64,000 bases of DNA from Streptomyces canus (GCF_001514145.1 NZ_KQ948669.1:186001-250000); one strand, 5' to 3'; shown: positions 25,017-33,914, counted from the stretch's first letter. Notes: generated by a model not told the origin, from the letters alone. Program-made: numbers and translations.

Positions 25017-25301
25017 CTAGCGCCGCGGCTCCCTGAACAACTCCACCGCGTTGCGTACGTCGGTCAGCCCCCGCGACAACGCGCTCACCGATCCGATCGC
25101 TCCCGCGATCAGCAGCAACGACCGTCGCAGGCGCGGGATTTCGGGGGTTCCGTCGATCGTCATGGCGGCCAGCGCGGCGAGTTCGTCCTCGGCGATGCCC
25201 CGGTCGGGGAACTCGGCCGGGTGCGCGGCGAGTTCGCGGCGCAGCCGGGACACCGCGGTCCGCAGTTCCGCCACTCTCGGATCGTTGTCGCTGCCGGTCA
25301 C
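25017..25301 (-). CDS. Small helical protein (DUF5955-like)
   Basis: This 94-residue protein starts at GTG 25301. It has two amphipathic helical parts separated by PAEFPDRGIAEDELAAL, and a C-terminal helix RSLLLIAGAIGSVSALSRGL that is moderately hydrophobic. It resembles short Streptomyces proteins filed as DUF5955, which is memory and not a search. It lies tail to tail with the IclR gene, 15 bp apart. No function can be given. Confidence 0.55.
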   Translation of the reverse strand: MTGSDNDPRVAELRTAVSRLRRELAAHPAEFPDRGIAEDELAALAAMTIDGTPEIPRLRRSLLLIAGAIGSVSALSRGLTDVRNAVELFREPRR

Positions 25302-25506
25302 TGGCCTCTGTCCCAAGCTCCGCAACACAGCTCTCCCCCTCGCACACCTTCGTGCGCCCCAGCACCGTGAAGCCCCGTCGGCGTTGGTCGGACCCCTGGG
25401 GACGCGGGTCAGTAAACGCCACGCAGGGCGCCGCGCGCCACCGTACGGACCGAAATTCAGCCCGTGGAAACCCGGCGCACGCCGGCGGGTCAGGTATGCA
25501 GGACCC

Positions 25507-26106
25507 ATGACGGAGAACGAACAGCAGGTCGCCGGACTGCTCCTGGCCGCGGGCGGCGGACGACGGCTCGGCGGGCGGCCCAAGGCGCTGCTCGAACACC
25601 GGGGCCGCCCGCTCGTCGAACACGCCGTCGGCGTCCTGCGCGCGGCCGGCTGCACCCGCGTGCACGTGGTCCTGGGGGCCGCCGCGGCGGCCGTACGGGA
25701 GCGGGCGGAGCTCGGTGACTGCGTGCTCGTGGAGAACCCGGAGTGGGCCGACGGCATGGGGTCGTCGCTGCGGGCCGGGCTGGACTCGCTCACCGGAACG
25801 AAGGCGCGGGCCGCGCTGGTCTCGCTCGTCGACCAGCCCGGCATCGGGGCGGCGGCGGTACGCAGGGTGCTCGCCGCGTATGAGGACGAGACCTCGCTCG
25901 TCTCGGCCGTCTACGACGGGGTACGCGGCCATCCCGTCCTCCTCGGCGCCGCGCGCTGGGCGGGGATCACCGCGACTGCGACCGGGGACCGGGGGGCACG
26001 CGCCTATCTGAAGGAGCACGAGGACGCCATCACGCTCGTCGAGTGCGCGGACGTGGCCGAGCCCTACGACATCGACACGACGGCCGACCTGACGCACCTG
26101 GAGTGA
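25507..26106 (+). CDS. MobA/MocA-like nucleotidyltransferase
   Basis: This 199-residue NTP-transferase-fold protein has the nucleotide-binding start GLLLAAGGGRRLGGRPKALL (about 10-29), ENPEWADGMGSSLRAGL and the metal-binding VDQPG. It is closest in pattern to molybdenum-cofactor cytidylyltransferases (MocA/YgfJ-like), which activate molybdopterin for xanthine-dehydrogenase-type enzymes. That would fit purine breakdown upstream of allantoin, although no such dehydrogenase is in the window. It lies between the regulator and aceB. Confidence 0.8.
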   Translation: MTENEQQVAGLLLAAGGGRRLGGRPKALLEHRGRPLVEHAVGVLRAAGCTRVHVVLGAAAAAVRERAELGDCVLVENPEWADGMGSSLRAGLDSLTGTKARAALVSLVDQPGIGAAAVRRVLAAYEDETSLVSAVYDGVRGHPVLLGAARWAGITATATGDRGARAYLKEHEDAITLVECADVAEPYDIDTTADLTHLE

Positions 26107-26172
26107 GCACACTGGCACTGAGCGCCACATTGGCTCGACTCGGAGAATCTCGACATCAACAAACCATTGAAC

Positions 26173-26208
26173 TTCCACGATGAGGAAACTAGTATCCACT
26201 GTCCAGAA
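26173..26208 (+). promoter_or_regulatory. Tandem operator candidate before aceB
   Basis: TTCCACGATGAGGAA (26173-26187) fits TTCC-N7-GGAA. ATCCACTGTCCAGAA starts 21 bp later at 26194 and is a weaker copy. The layout equals those before allB and the IclR gene, so the same regulator probably links malate synthase to allantoin supply. Confidence 0.55.
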
Positions 26209-26290
26209 GCGTCCTTCTCCCGTGCAGGGCGCCGCTCGCGTACCCGGTTCGACTGGCACCCGGTGCCACCGCTGAAGGAAGTGACAGCTC

Positions 26291-27916
26291 ATGTCCGCAC
26301 CAGCGCCGTCCCCGCTGGCCATCGTCGACGCCGAGCCCCTGCCGCGGCAGGAGGAGGTCCTCACCGAGGCGGCCCTCGCCTTCGTGGCCGAGCTGCACCG
26401 CCGGTTCACGCCGCGGCGTGACGAACTCCTCGCCCGCCGCGCCGAGCGCCGCGCCGAGATCGCCCGCACCTCCACGCTCGACTTCCTCCCGGAGACCGCC
26501 GCGATCCGCGCGGACGACTCCTGGAAGGTGGCCCCCTCCCCGGCGGCCCTGGACGACCGCCGGGTCGAGATCACCGGCCCCACCGACCGCAAGATGACCA
26601 TCAACGCCCTGAACTCCGGCGCCAGGGTGTGGCTCGCGGACTTCGAGGACGCCTCGGCGCCGACGTGGGAGAACGTCGTCCTCGGGCAGGTCAACCTTGC
26701 CGACGCGTACACCCGGAACATCGACTTCACGGACGAGAAGTCCGGCAAGTCGTACGCGCTCAAGGCCGACGAGGAGCTCGCCACGGTCGTCATGCGCCCG
26801 CGCGGCTGGCACCTGAACGAACGCCACCTGGCCGACGCGAGCGGTGCCCAGGTCCCGGGCGCGCTCGTCGACTTCGGCCTGTACTTCTTCCACAACGCCC
26901 AGCGTCTGCTGGACCTCGGCAAGGGCCCGTACTTCTACCTCCCGAAGACGGAGTCGCACCTGGAGGCCCGCCTCTGGAACGACGTGTTCGTCTTCGCGCA
27001 GGAGTACACCGGTATCCCCCAGGGCACCATCCGCGCGACCGTGCTGATCGAGACGATCACCGCGGCGTACGAGATGGAGGAGATCCTCTACGAACTGCGC
27101 GACCACGCCTCGGGGTTGAACGCGGGCCGCTGGGACTACCTGTTCTCCATCGTCAAGAACTTCCGTGACGGCGGCGCCAAGTTCGTCCTTCCGGACCGCA
27201 ACGCGGTCACGATGACGGCCCCGTTCATGCGCGCGTACACCGAACTCCTCGTCCGCACCTGCCACAAGCGCGGCGCGCACGCGATCGGCGGCATGGCGGC
27301 CTTCATCCCGTCCCGCCGGGACGCCGAGGTCAACAAGGTGGCCTTCGAGAAGGTCCGCGCCGACAAGGACCGCGAGGCCGGCGACGGCTTCGACGGCTCC
27401 TGGGTCGCCCACCCCGACCTGGTCCCGATCGCCATGGAGTCCTTCGACAAGGTCCTCGGCGACAAGCCGAACCAGAAGGACCGGCTGCGCGAGGACGTCC
27501 ACGTCGAGGCGGCCGACCTCATCGCGATCGACTCGCTGGAGGCCAAGCCGACGTACAACGGCCTCGTGAACGCCGTCCAGGTCGGTATCCGTTACATCGA
27601 GGCCTGGCTGCGCGGGCTCGGCGCGGTCGCCATCTTCAACCTCATGGAGGACGCGGCCACCGCCGAGATCTCCCGCTCGCAGATCTGGCAGTGGATCAAC
27701 GCGGGTGTCGAGTTCGAGAACGGTGAACTCGCCACCCCGGAGCTGGCCCGCAAGGTCGCCGCCGAGGAACTGTCGACCATCCGCCAGGAGATCGGCGAGG
27801 AAGCCTTCGCGGGCGGCCACTGGCAGCAGGCCCACGACCTGCTGCTCCAGGTCTCCCTCGACGACGACTACGCGGACTTCCTGACGCTGCCGGCGTACGA
27901 GCAGCTCAAGGGCTGA
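26291..27916 (+). CDS. aceB: Malate synthase A
   Basis: This 541-residue enzyme condenses glyoxylate with acetyl-CoA to malate. It has the family motifs RKMTINALNSGARVWLADFE, RPRGWHL, KTESHLEARLWNDVF, GTIRATVLIE (catalytic region) and HAIGGMAAFIPSRRD, and a C-terminal helical plug with the catalytic Asp in FNLMEDAATAEISRSQIWQW. Length is typical for the A form. No isocitrate lyase is adjacent; together with allB-alc the glyoxylate here probably comes from allantoin. Its last 11 bases overlap the end of the convergent Rdx-like gene. Confidence 0.95.
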   Translation: MSAPAPSPLAIVDAEPLPRQEEVLTEAALAFVAELHRRFTPRRDELLARRAERRAEIARTSTLDFLPETAAIRADDSWKVAPSPAALDDRRVEITGPTDRKMTINALNSGARVWLADFEDASAPTWENVVLGQVNLADAYTRNIDFTDEKSGKSYALKADEELATVVMRPRGWHLNERHLADASGAQVPGALVDFGLYFFHNAQRLLDLGKGPYFYLPKTESHLEARLWNDVFVFAQEYTGIPQGTIRATVLIETITAAYEMEEILYELRDHASGLNAGRWDYLFSIVKNFRDGGAKFVLPDRNAVTMTAPFMRAYTELLVRTCHKRGAHAIGGMAAFIPSRRDAEVNKVAFEKVRADKDREAGDGFDGSWVAHPDLVPIAMESFDKVLGDKPNQKDRLREDVHVEAADLIAIDSLEAKPTYNGLVNAVQVGIRYIEAWLRGLGAVAIFNLMEDAATAEISRSQIWQWINAGVEFENGELATPELARKVAAEELSTIRQEIGEEAFAGGHWQQAHDLLLQVSLDDDYADFLTLPAYEQLKG

Positions 27917-28217
27917 CATCCTCCTGCGGGACCTTGTCCGAGTGGCCCAGGGACTTTTCCGGGGCCACTCGGTCGCGTACGGCCTGCTTGACCGCCGTCG
28001 GCTCCGGGAAACCCTGCTCGCGGCGGTCCCAGACGACCTCGTCGCCGACCCGGACGACGAAGATCCCGCCTTTGCCGGGCTTGAGGGCCAGTTCCGTCAG
28101 CTCGGTCTCGAAGGTCGTGAGCAGTTCCTGCGCCAGCCAGGCCGCGCGCGGCAGCCAGCGGCACTGGGTGCAGTACTCGATCTCGACCCGCCGGGAGTCC
28201 GAAGAAGGCTCCGTCAT
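27906..28217 (-). CDS. Rdx (SelT/SelW/SelH-like) family protein
   Basis: This 103-residue thioredoxin-like protein has the redox motif YCTQC (CxxC) after the first strand and the family sequence CRWLPRAAWLAQELL. The core continues to GGIFVVRVGDEVVWDRREQGFPE. It matches the selenoprotein-W-like Rdx family with Cys in place of selenocysteine. The exact reaction is unknown. Its ATG (28217) overlaps the hipA-like stop (28214) as ATGA, so the two are translationally coupled. The gene ends inside the last codons of convergent aceB. Confidence 0.85.
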   Translation of the reverse strand: MTEPSSDSRRVEIEYCTQCRWLPRAAWLAQELLTTFETELTELALKPGKGGIFVVRVGDEVVWDRREQGFPEPTAVKQAVRDRVAPEKSLGHSDKVPQEDVSP

Positions 28218-29119
28218 CCGAGGTGCACCGACCAATCCTGTTCCGCGGCCGGCTTGCCGTGCAGGTCGGGGACCCGCTTCAGCCACTTGGGCCGGCCTTC
28301 CTGTGTCTTCGCCGCGCGGAGAGCCTCCTCGGCGGCGATTTCCTCCCGGGTGGGAAAGTCGGTGGGCAGCCAGGCCCCGGAGGCCCGCACGCGCGCGTGG
28401 AGGTACGCCACATAGGCCTCGCGTGCCTCGTCCGGGGTCGCGAAGCCGGTGAGCCAGGCATCGGGGACGGCCGCCGTGACCTCGCGCAGGACGTCGAGAG
28501 TGACCTTGGGCGCCAGTTCCGCGTCGGCGGCGCGGACGTCCGGGCCGTAGTGACCGAGGGAGTGGTGGCGGAAGTCGTACGACTTCGACGGATCCGTGGC
28601 CTCCCAGCGGTGGTGGAAGACGAGAGCGGCGCCGTGGTCGATCAGCCACAGACGCGGGGGTGCGATGCCCAATGTCGGCCAGATCATCAGGTTCGAGCTG
28701 TGGACCGTACGGTCGACGTTCACGGTGAGCGCGTCGAGCCAGACGATCCGGCCGGCCTCCATCGGGTCGACCGGGAACGTCCTGGCCACCTCGGGGGTGA
28801 AGTCGCGGGCGCCCGGAAGGTAGTCCATGCCGAGGTTGAGGCCCGCGCTGGCGCGGTGGAGCTCGCGTACCTCCTGGTGCGGCTCGCTGTCGGCGATCTC
28901 CGGGTCGAAGTGCACGAGGACCAGCTCGGGAAAGCGCAGCCCCAGCGCCCGCGCCAGCTCACCGACGATCACCTCGGCGACCAGCGCCTTGCGGCCCTGC
29001 GCGGAACCGGTGAACTTCACGACGTAGGTGCCCAGGTCATCGGCCTCGACGACTCCGGGGACGGAGCCGCCGGCAGGCAGGGGCTCGACGTAGCGGGTCG
29101 CGGTGACCTCTCTCAGCAT
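28214..29119 (-). CDS. HipA-family kinase-like protein; 5' end supplied by the island
   Basis: This 301-residue protein has a kinase-like fold: an N-terminal nucleotide region GTYVVKFTGSAQGRKALVAE (Lys about 35), a catalytic-loop analogue ALTVNVDRTVHSSNLMIW (about 155) and IDHGAAL in the DFG position (about 180). It is annotated as HipA family kinase in streptomycetes and lacks an adjacent HipB. Codons about 24-36 lie in a 37-bp direct repeat (29013-29049) whose twin is at 47385-47421. Codons upstream of that repeat, and the ATG with its GAGGGGGG site, therefore belong to the island side. The start overlaps the 3' end of the integrase relic, which could now drive its transcription. Coupled to the Rdx-like gene. 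Confidence 0.85.
   Translation of the reverse strand: MLREVTATRYVEPLPAGGSVPGVVEADDLGTYVVKFTGSAQGRKALVAEVIVGELARALGLRFPELVLVHFDPEIADSEPHQEVRELHRASAGLNLGMDYLPGARDFTPEVARTFPVDPMEAGRIVWLDALTVNVDRTVHSSNLMIWPTLGIAPPRLWLIDHGAALVFHHRWEATDPSKSYDFRHHSLGHYGPDVRAADAELAPKVTLDVLREVTAAVPDAWLTGFATPDEAREAYVAYLHARVRASGAWLPTDFPTREEIAAEEALRAAKTQEGRPKWLKRVPDLHGKPAAEQDWSVHLG
29013..29049 (+). repeat. Left direct repeat (putative att site) inside hipA
   Basis: This 37-bp stretch is identical to 47385-47421. It encodes residues about 24-36 of the kinase-like protein (core EADDLGTYVVK). Similarity continues weakly to the right on both copies because both encode the same N-terminus, and stops abruptly to the left. 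Confidence 0.8.
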
Positions 29120-29880
29120 TTTCTCAGGCCACCCCCCTCTTCAGCCTTGCAATCCACGACCGACCTCGGCGCCCCAAACAGCGGAAATGGCCCGTCAGCA
29201 GCCCTGGGGGAATCTGGGGAGTTTCGAATGGCATGCAGATCTCCCTGCCTCCCCAGCAGTTTGTCGATGGCCGTCCGCCCCTTGCTTCCGGCCTCCGGCA
29301 TGAAGTGAGCATAGTAACCGAGGGTGATCGCCGGCGAGGAGTGCCCGAGCCACCGTGCCAAGGTCACGACGGACTCTCCGGCTTCCAGCATGATGGAGGC
29401 GTAGGTGAGCCTCAGCGCGTGGAAACCATCCCTCGGTGCAGCCTCCCATGGCCAGTCCTTTGCTCCCTTGACACGCGGCGCGAGCCTTGGCCAGCACAGG
29501 CTTCCAGGTGTAGGTGTTCCACGTGTTCACCGCAATGGCATTACCGAATCGTGTGGTGACCAGCAGGGAGAACTTCCTCCGCTGCCCCTCCGGCTTTCCC
29601 CACGGCAGCTCCACCTCCACCGGCGGGAACGCTTCGATGTGACGCTTTAGCTCCTCGGCAACCGCGGAGGCCATGTCGACGAACACGGGTCTTCTTCCCT
29701 TTCGGCAGGGCGAAGTACAGCCTCCCCTTGATCGCCTGGACCTGGCGGCGGACATGAAGCACGCCTCTCGCGTAGTCGATGTCCTCTGGGCTCAGTCCGA
29801 ACACCTCGCCCTGGCGAAGTCCGCACCCCAGGCCGAGGACGACCGTGATCCGGTTTCGCGGGTTGATGACGTTGCGGATG
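29113..29880 (-). pseudogene. Tyrosine recombinase (phage-type integrase) relic
   Basis: Three frames read in order give an integrase catalytic domain. First is VVLGLGCGLRQGEVFGLS (catalytic Arg box) near 29800-29870. After a shift near 29695 it continues RPVFVDMASAVAEELKRH to WKPVLAKARA. After a second shift near 29473 it reads WPWEAAPRDGFHALRLTYAS (HxLR box), then ARWLGHSSPAITLGYYAHF with the final Tyr. The N-terminal core-binding half is missing; homology stops before 29900. So it carries at least two frameshifts and a truncation. Its stop at 29113-29115 overlaps the first codons of the hipA-like gene. It probably catalysed insertion of this island. Confidence 0.85.
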
Positions 29881-30013
29881 CCCAAAACTCCGGGTGCACC
29901 CACCAGGCCCCCAGACTCTGATCGAGTGAGATCATTCGGACCACCTTCCTCCCGCACATGCGTGCCGAGCCCCGTCACGAGGCATGTGAGTTCTTGACCT
30001 CCGCGGCAGGTGA

Positions 30014-30361
30014 TCACTTGGTCCCGTCGCTCTTGTTCGCTTCGGAGCGGGCCAGGCGGTAGGACTCTGTGCCGGTCTCGATCAGGGTGGCGTTGAAAGT
30101 GAGCCGGTCAACGATCGCCGCGCAGAGCCGCGGATCGGTAAGGGTTTTGCTCCAGCCCGTGAACGCCTCGTTGGAGGCGACGGCAATGCTGTTCTTCTCC
30201 TCACGCTCGGTGAGGACCTGGAAGAGCATCTCGGCGCCACGGCGGTCAAGTTCGAGGTAGCCGAGTTCGTCGATTTTGAGCAGGGCGACGTGCCCGTATC
30301 GGGCGATGGTCTTGCCGAGCTGCTTGTCGTCGGCCGCCTCGACGAGCTCGTTCACCAGGGA
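30014..30361 (-). pseudogene. IS21-family IstB ATPase fragment
   Basis: About 115 residues match the C-terminal half of IstB helper ATPases: NELVEAADDKQLGKTIARYG, Walker B LLKIDELGYLELDRRGAEML, LTEREEKNSIAVASNE (sensor) and DPRLCAAIVDRLTFN. The Walker A half and the partner transposase istA are absent. Just upstream a different frame reads MATLEDLNQQLTVFEEP, which marks a deletion or fusion junction. It is an IS21 remnant inside the island. Confidence 0.85.
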
Positions 30362-30686
30362 CGCGGGGCTCCTCGAACACGGTGAGCTGCTGGTTGAGGT
30401 CCTCCAGCGTCGCCATTCGCAGGTGGCCAGGTTGTGGATGACGGCGGGCGCAATGCCGCATGCTGCGCCCGCCCACGATCAGTTATTCCGCCCTGATCCA
30501 CATTCCGCGGACCGAGCAACCGCCCCTGCTGCGGAAGATCGCAGGGCGGCTGACCCGCCGGCGTGAATCGTGCAGGGCCGTGCGTCGGATTGACGCAAGT
30601 GGCTGCGGTGCACGGGCGTCGTGGGCGTCCGCTGCGGGACTGTGCGACGGGCTACTTGTCCGTTCGAATTGACTCCAAGGCGTCTC
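30362..30686. other. 325-bp spacer beside the IS21 fragment
   Basis: No supported gene. It contains the junction to the IstB fragment and sequence that may be further IS remnant, but no inverted terminal repeat or target duplication could be recognised. Confidence 0.4.
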
Positions 30687-31187
30687 TTACGGCAGGGAGC
30701 GGGTGAGCCATACCAGTTCGCCACGGTCATCGGCCGAGACGTGGTGGCGCTGGAACCCGAGCTTCTCCAGGACGCGAAACGATGGGGCATTCCAGGGACG
30801 CACCGTCGACCAGAGCCGTCTGCGCCCAGTGGCGATCGCCGCCTCGAGCACCGCGGACGCCGCTTCGGTGGCATAGCCCTGTCCGTGCACGCGCCGGAAC
30901 AGCTCGTACGCAATCTCTGGCTCGTCAACGGAAGCCCGACCGACAGTGAGCCCGCAATATCCAATGAAGTCGCCCACATCGCGGCGGATGACGGCCAGCA
31001 GCGCAATCTGCGTCAGGGTCGACGCAGCGCGCTGATCCTCGATCATCCGCCGGTTGTCCTCGATCGACGGCATGCCATCACCCCGTTCGGCGACGAGCAC
31101 GCGATGGGCGTCGACATCGGATTCAGTCCACAGACGCAAGCTCAGCCGAGCGGTTTCCAATTGGAGCGGCATCGGCGGGTACGCCAT
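30687..31187 (-). CDS. GNAT-family N-acetyltransferase (RimJ/RimL-like)
   Basis: This 166-residue acetyltransferase begins LQLETARLSLRLWTESDV, typical of RimJ/RimL-type GNAT proteins. It carries the acetyl-CoA-binding RRVHGQGYATEAASAVLEAA (about 95-114) and the closing LEKLGFQRHHV. It may acetylate a ribosomal protein, a small molecule or an antibiotic; the target is not evident. The ATG at 31187 follows GGAG at 7 bases. It is island cargo, with no link to sugar use visible. Confidence 0.85.
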   Translation of the reverse strand: MAYPPMPLQLETARLSLRLWTESDVDAHRVLVAERGDGMPSIEDNRRMIEDQRAASTLTQIALLAVIRRDVGDFIGYCGLTVGRASVDEPEIAYELFRRVHGQGYATEAASAVLEAAIATGRRRLWSTVRPWNAPSFRVLEKLGFQRHHVSADDRGELVWLTRSLP

Positions 31188-31361
31188 GGCGGTACTCCAA
31201 CCTCTGAGATGACGTGAGTTGGACAGTTGTGGCCTTCCCGACGAACGAGCCCACGCAGCTCACCGAATCCAGTCCGCGCAGGTCAGCGGGGCGGTTCCCG
31301 GGCCGATATCCGTGCGCCGGAAGCCGCTCCTGGCCGTCCGGCGCACGGACCTGAGGAATCG

Positions 31362-33914
31362 TCACGGCCAGATGGACTTCAGCCGCCACGCCTGCATGTG
31401 GTCGATGGTGGCGGTGCCGCCTTCGGCGAAGGCGCCGACACCCGTGCTGGACGGGTCGGGGAAGATCTGGTCGGTGAGGGTGACCTGTTCGCCACGGCTG
31501 TTCTGGGCGTAGACCTCGACGGAGGAGGCGTCGACAAGGACGTGCAGGCTCAGCCGGCCGCCGTGGAGATCGAGCGGAGCTCGCTGGACGTCGGTGAAGG
31601 TCGGGTCGAAGTCGGTGTCGCCGGAGGCGGAGCGGTCGATGTAGACCTCGCCGGTGGCGGTGTCGTAGCCGATGCGGGTGCGCTGCCCGGCGCCGGTGCG
31701 GACGTCCAGGCCGGAGCGGTCGGCGGTGCCCGGGGTGAGGTCGGCCTGAAAGTCCAGGGTGCTGCCGTGCACCGAGAGCGGTGTGGTGGTGTTCGTGACG
31801 CGGGTGCTGGGCACCCGGGTGCGGGCTCCGCGCAGGGTGGTCAGTTCACCGACCGGCTGCTGGATCAGCTGGACCTTGCCGTTCACGGTCTGCAGGGAGA
31901 GCTGGCGGGGGAAGGTGTCCGCGCTGCGCCACGGGCTGGTGGGGATGGCCTGGCCGTAGTTCCAGTTGTTCATCCAGGCGATCATGACGCGGCGGCCGTT
32001 GGGTGCGTCGGTCCACGTGTTGGCGGCGTAGAAGTCCGCGCCGTAGTCGAGCCAGTGGGCGCGCTGGGTGGCGTTCAGGGCAGGCTTGTCGGCGGTGGTG
32101 AACTGGTCGGCGAGGACGTGTCCCCAGCCGCCGGGGTTGGCGTCCACGATCTGGATCTGGACCTTCTTGCCCTTGTAGGCGGTGGTGTTGAAGGAGGCCC
32201 AGTCGAGGTTCTCGGAGTCGGCGCCGGTGGCACTCTGGACGACCTTGCCGTCGACCAGCAGGTTGACGCCGGTCTCGATGGAGGGGCGCTTCGCCTGGGT
32301 GTCGGAGAGGACGACCTGGTCGAGGTTGAGGTGGCCCCAGCCGCCCGTGTTGTCGTCCACGACCTTGATCTGGGCCTGCTTGCCCTGCAGGTCGGACAGG
32401 TCCCAGGAGGCCCAGTTGAGGGCTTCGCCGTTGGATCCGGTGGCGGAGCGCACCACCTTGCCGTCCACGATGAGCTCCACCGCCGTGGGGGCGTCGGAGC
32501 TCGCGGGGTGGTAGCCGCCGCCGATGAGGAAGTCCAGGTACTTCTTGTCGATGGTGAAGGCCGGCGAGGTGAGGGTCCCGGTAGAGGCGTCGCCGTTCAG
32601 GAAGCTGTTGACCAGGCCGTTGCCGAGGTAGCCGGATACCTGCTGCTGGTCTCCGATGGCGCCCTGGGCCGGTCCGGTGCCGAAGGCGTCGCCGGTGGCG
32701 GTCCAGTCGCCGATGGGGCTGGTGTAGGTGCTGCCCTCGAAGTCGCCGAGGGTTTCACCGGTGGGTGCCGGCTCGTCGCCCAGGACGGCGTCGGGGTCGT
32801 ACGGGTGGTTGCCGCCGCCGACCTTGAAGTTGATGTAGTTGCCGGTCACCGTGAACTCGGGCGAGGTCAGGGTGCCGGTGGAGGCGTCGCCGCCGTGGAA
32901 GCTGTTGGCGAAAGCCTTGCCCTCGATGCCGGTGACCTGTGACTGCCAGTCCACCGCCCCGGTCGCCGGCGCGCTGCCGAACGCGCTTCCGGTGGCCGTC
33001 CAGTCGCCGAACGAGCCGGACTCGAAGTCCTGCATGACGGTGCCGCTCGGCGGGGTGTAGGTGGTGCCGGTGTCGTCGGCGGTGAACTTCTTGCCGTTGA
33101 AGTCGCCGACGAAGTACTGGGCGCCGGAGCCGCCCGCGATGCCGCCGGGGTTGAGGTTGACCGCAAGGACCCACTTGGTCTTCTTCGCGTCGCCGTCGAC
33201 CGGGAGCGGGAACAGGTCCGGGCACTCCCACACCCCGCCGGTGGCGCCGGCCGGGCCGAAGTCGCTCTGGTGGGTCCAGTGCTTGAGGTCGGCCGAGCTG
33301 TAGAAGGAGATCTTGCGCTGGTCGGCGAGGGAGACTGCCATCAGCCAGCGCTGAGTGGGGGCGTACCAGAAGACCTTGGGATCGCGGAAGTTGTTCGAGC
33401 CGATGTCGAGCACCGGGTTGTCGTCGTACTTGGTCCAGGTGGTGCCGCCGTCGGTGCTGTAGGCGAGGGCCTGCTGCTGCTTGCCGGAGGCTTTCTGCGC
33501 GCTGGTGTAGACGGCGACGAGCGGAGGGTTCTTCTTGGTCCCGAAGCCGGTGGTGTTGTTCCTGTCCAGCACCACGCTGCCGGAGAAGATCATCTCCTGG
33601 TCGTCCTGGGGGATGGCCACCGGGAGCTGCTTCCAGTGCACGAGGTCGGTGCTGACCGCGTGACCCCAGGACATGTTGCCCCAGGTGTTGCCGTCCGGGT
33701 TGTACTGGAAGAACAGGTGGTACCGGCCTTTGTAGTAGATCAGTCCGTTGGGGTCGTTCATCCAGTTCTGGGCCGGGGTGAAGTGGAACTGGGGCCGGTA
33801 CTGCTCGTGGTAGAGGGTGTCGGCCATGGCCGGGGAGGCGGCGACCAGGCCGAGCCCGGACAGGACGGCCAGCGCGGCGAGGAGTCTGCGGCGCGGACGA
33901 ATGGTTCTGGACAT
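31362..33914 (-). CDS. Secreted GH32 fructanase (levanase/inulinase type) with nested domain insertion
   Basis: This 850-residue glycoside hydrolase has a signal peptide (RPRRRLLAALAVLSGLGLV; cleavage after about residue 31) and the GH32 catalytic triad: nucleophile Asp in WMNDPNG (about 54), transition-state Asp in FRDPK (about 178) and acid/base Glu in WECPD (about 230). The five-bladed propeller is interrupted at about 296-608 by a beta-rich insertion, then resumes at RAHWLDYGADFYAANTW. A C-terminal beta-sandwich (about 690-848) follows. The insertion is itself nested (see separate entry). It should release fructose or fructo-oligosaccharides from levan or inulin outside the cell. AAGGAG precedes the ATG. 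It is divergent from a LacI gene whose probable operators lie between them. Confidence 0.92.
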   Translation of the reverse strand: MSRTIRPRRRLLAALAVLSGLGLVAASPAMADTLYHEQYRPQFHFTPAQNWMNDPNGLIYYKGRYHLFFQYNPDGNTWGNMSWGHAVSTDLVHWKQLPVAIPQDDQEMIFSGSVVLDRNNTTGFGTKKNPPLVAVYTSAQKASGKQQQALAYSTDGGTTWTKYDDNPVLDIGSNNFRDPKVFWYAPTQRWLMAVSLADQRKISFYSSADLKHWTHQSDFGPAGATGGVWECPDLFPLPVDGDAKKTKWVLAVNLNPGGIAGGSGAQYFVGDFNGKKFTADDTGTTYTPPSGTVMQDFESGSFGDWTATGSAFGSAPATGAVDWQSQVTGIEGKAFANSFHGGDASTGTLTSPEFTVTGNYINFKVGGGNHPYDPDAVLGDEPAPTGETLGDFEGSTYTSPIGDWTATGDAFGTGPAQGAIGDQQQVSGYLGNGLVNSFLNGDASTGTLTSPAFTIDKKYLDFLIGGGYHPASSDAPTAVELIVDGKVVRSATGSNGEALNWASWDLSDLQGKQAQIKVVDDNTGGWGHLNLDQVVLSDTQAKRPSIETGVNLLVDGKVVQSATGADSENLDWASFNTTAYKGKKVQIQIVDANPGGWGHVLADQFTTADKPALNATQRAHWLDYGADFYAANTWTDAPNGRRVMIAWMNNWNYGQAIPTSPWRSADTFPRQLSLQTVNGKVQLIQQPVGELTTLRGARTRVPSTRVTNTTTPLSVHGSTLDFQADLTPGTADRSGLDVRTGAGQRTRIGYDTATGEVYIDRSASGDTDFDPTFTDVQRAPLDLHGGRLSLHVLVDASSVEVYAQNSRGEQVTLTDQIFPDPSSTGVGAFAEGGTATIDHMQAWRLKSIWP
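32091..33029 (-). repeat. Nested duplicated module inside the GH32 catalytic domain
   Basis: Four segments are read in order. A1 (residues about 296-373) runs from DFESGSFGDWTATGSAFG to VGGGNHPYDPD. B1 (about 391-472) runs from DFEGSTY and GDWTATGDAFG to IGGGYHPASSD. B2 (about 477-537) has ELIVDGKVVRSATG to GGWGHLNLDQVV. A2 (about 549-608) has NLLVDGKVVQSATG to GGWGHVLADQF. A1 matches B1 and B2 matches A2. The simplest reading is one module (A) split by a complete second copy (B), all placed within the propeller. Streptomyces fructanases that I recall carry a single copy. Confidence 0.75.

Noticed and set aside
28900..29120. tRNA gene as attachment site of the island
   Set aside because: No tRNA-like cloverleaf at either edge; the direct repeats are coding sequence of the hipA-like gene.
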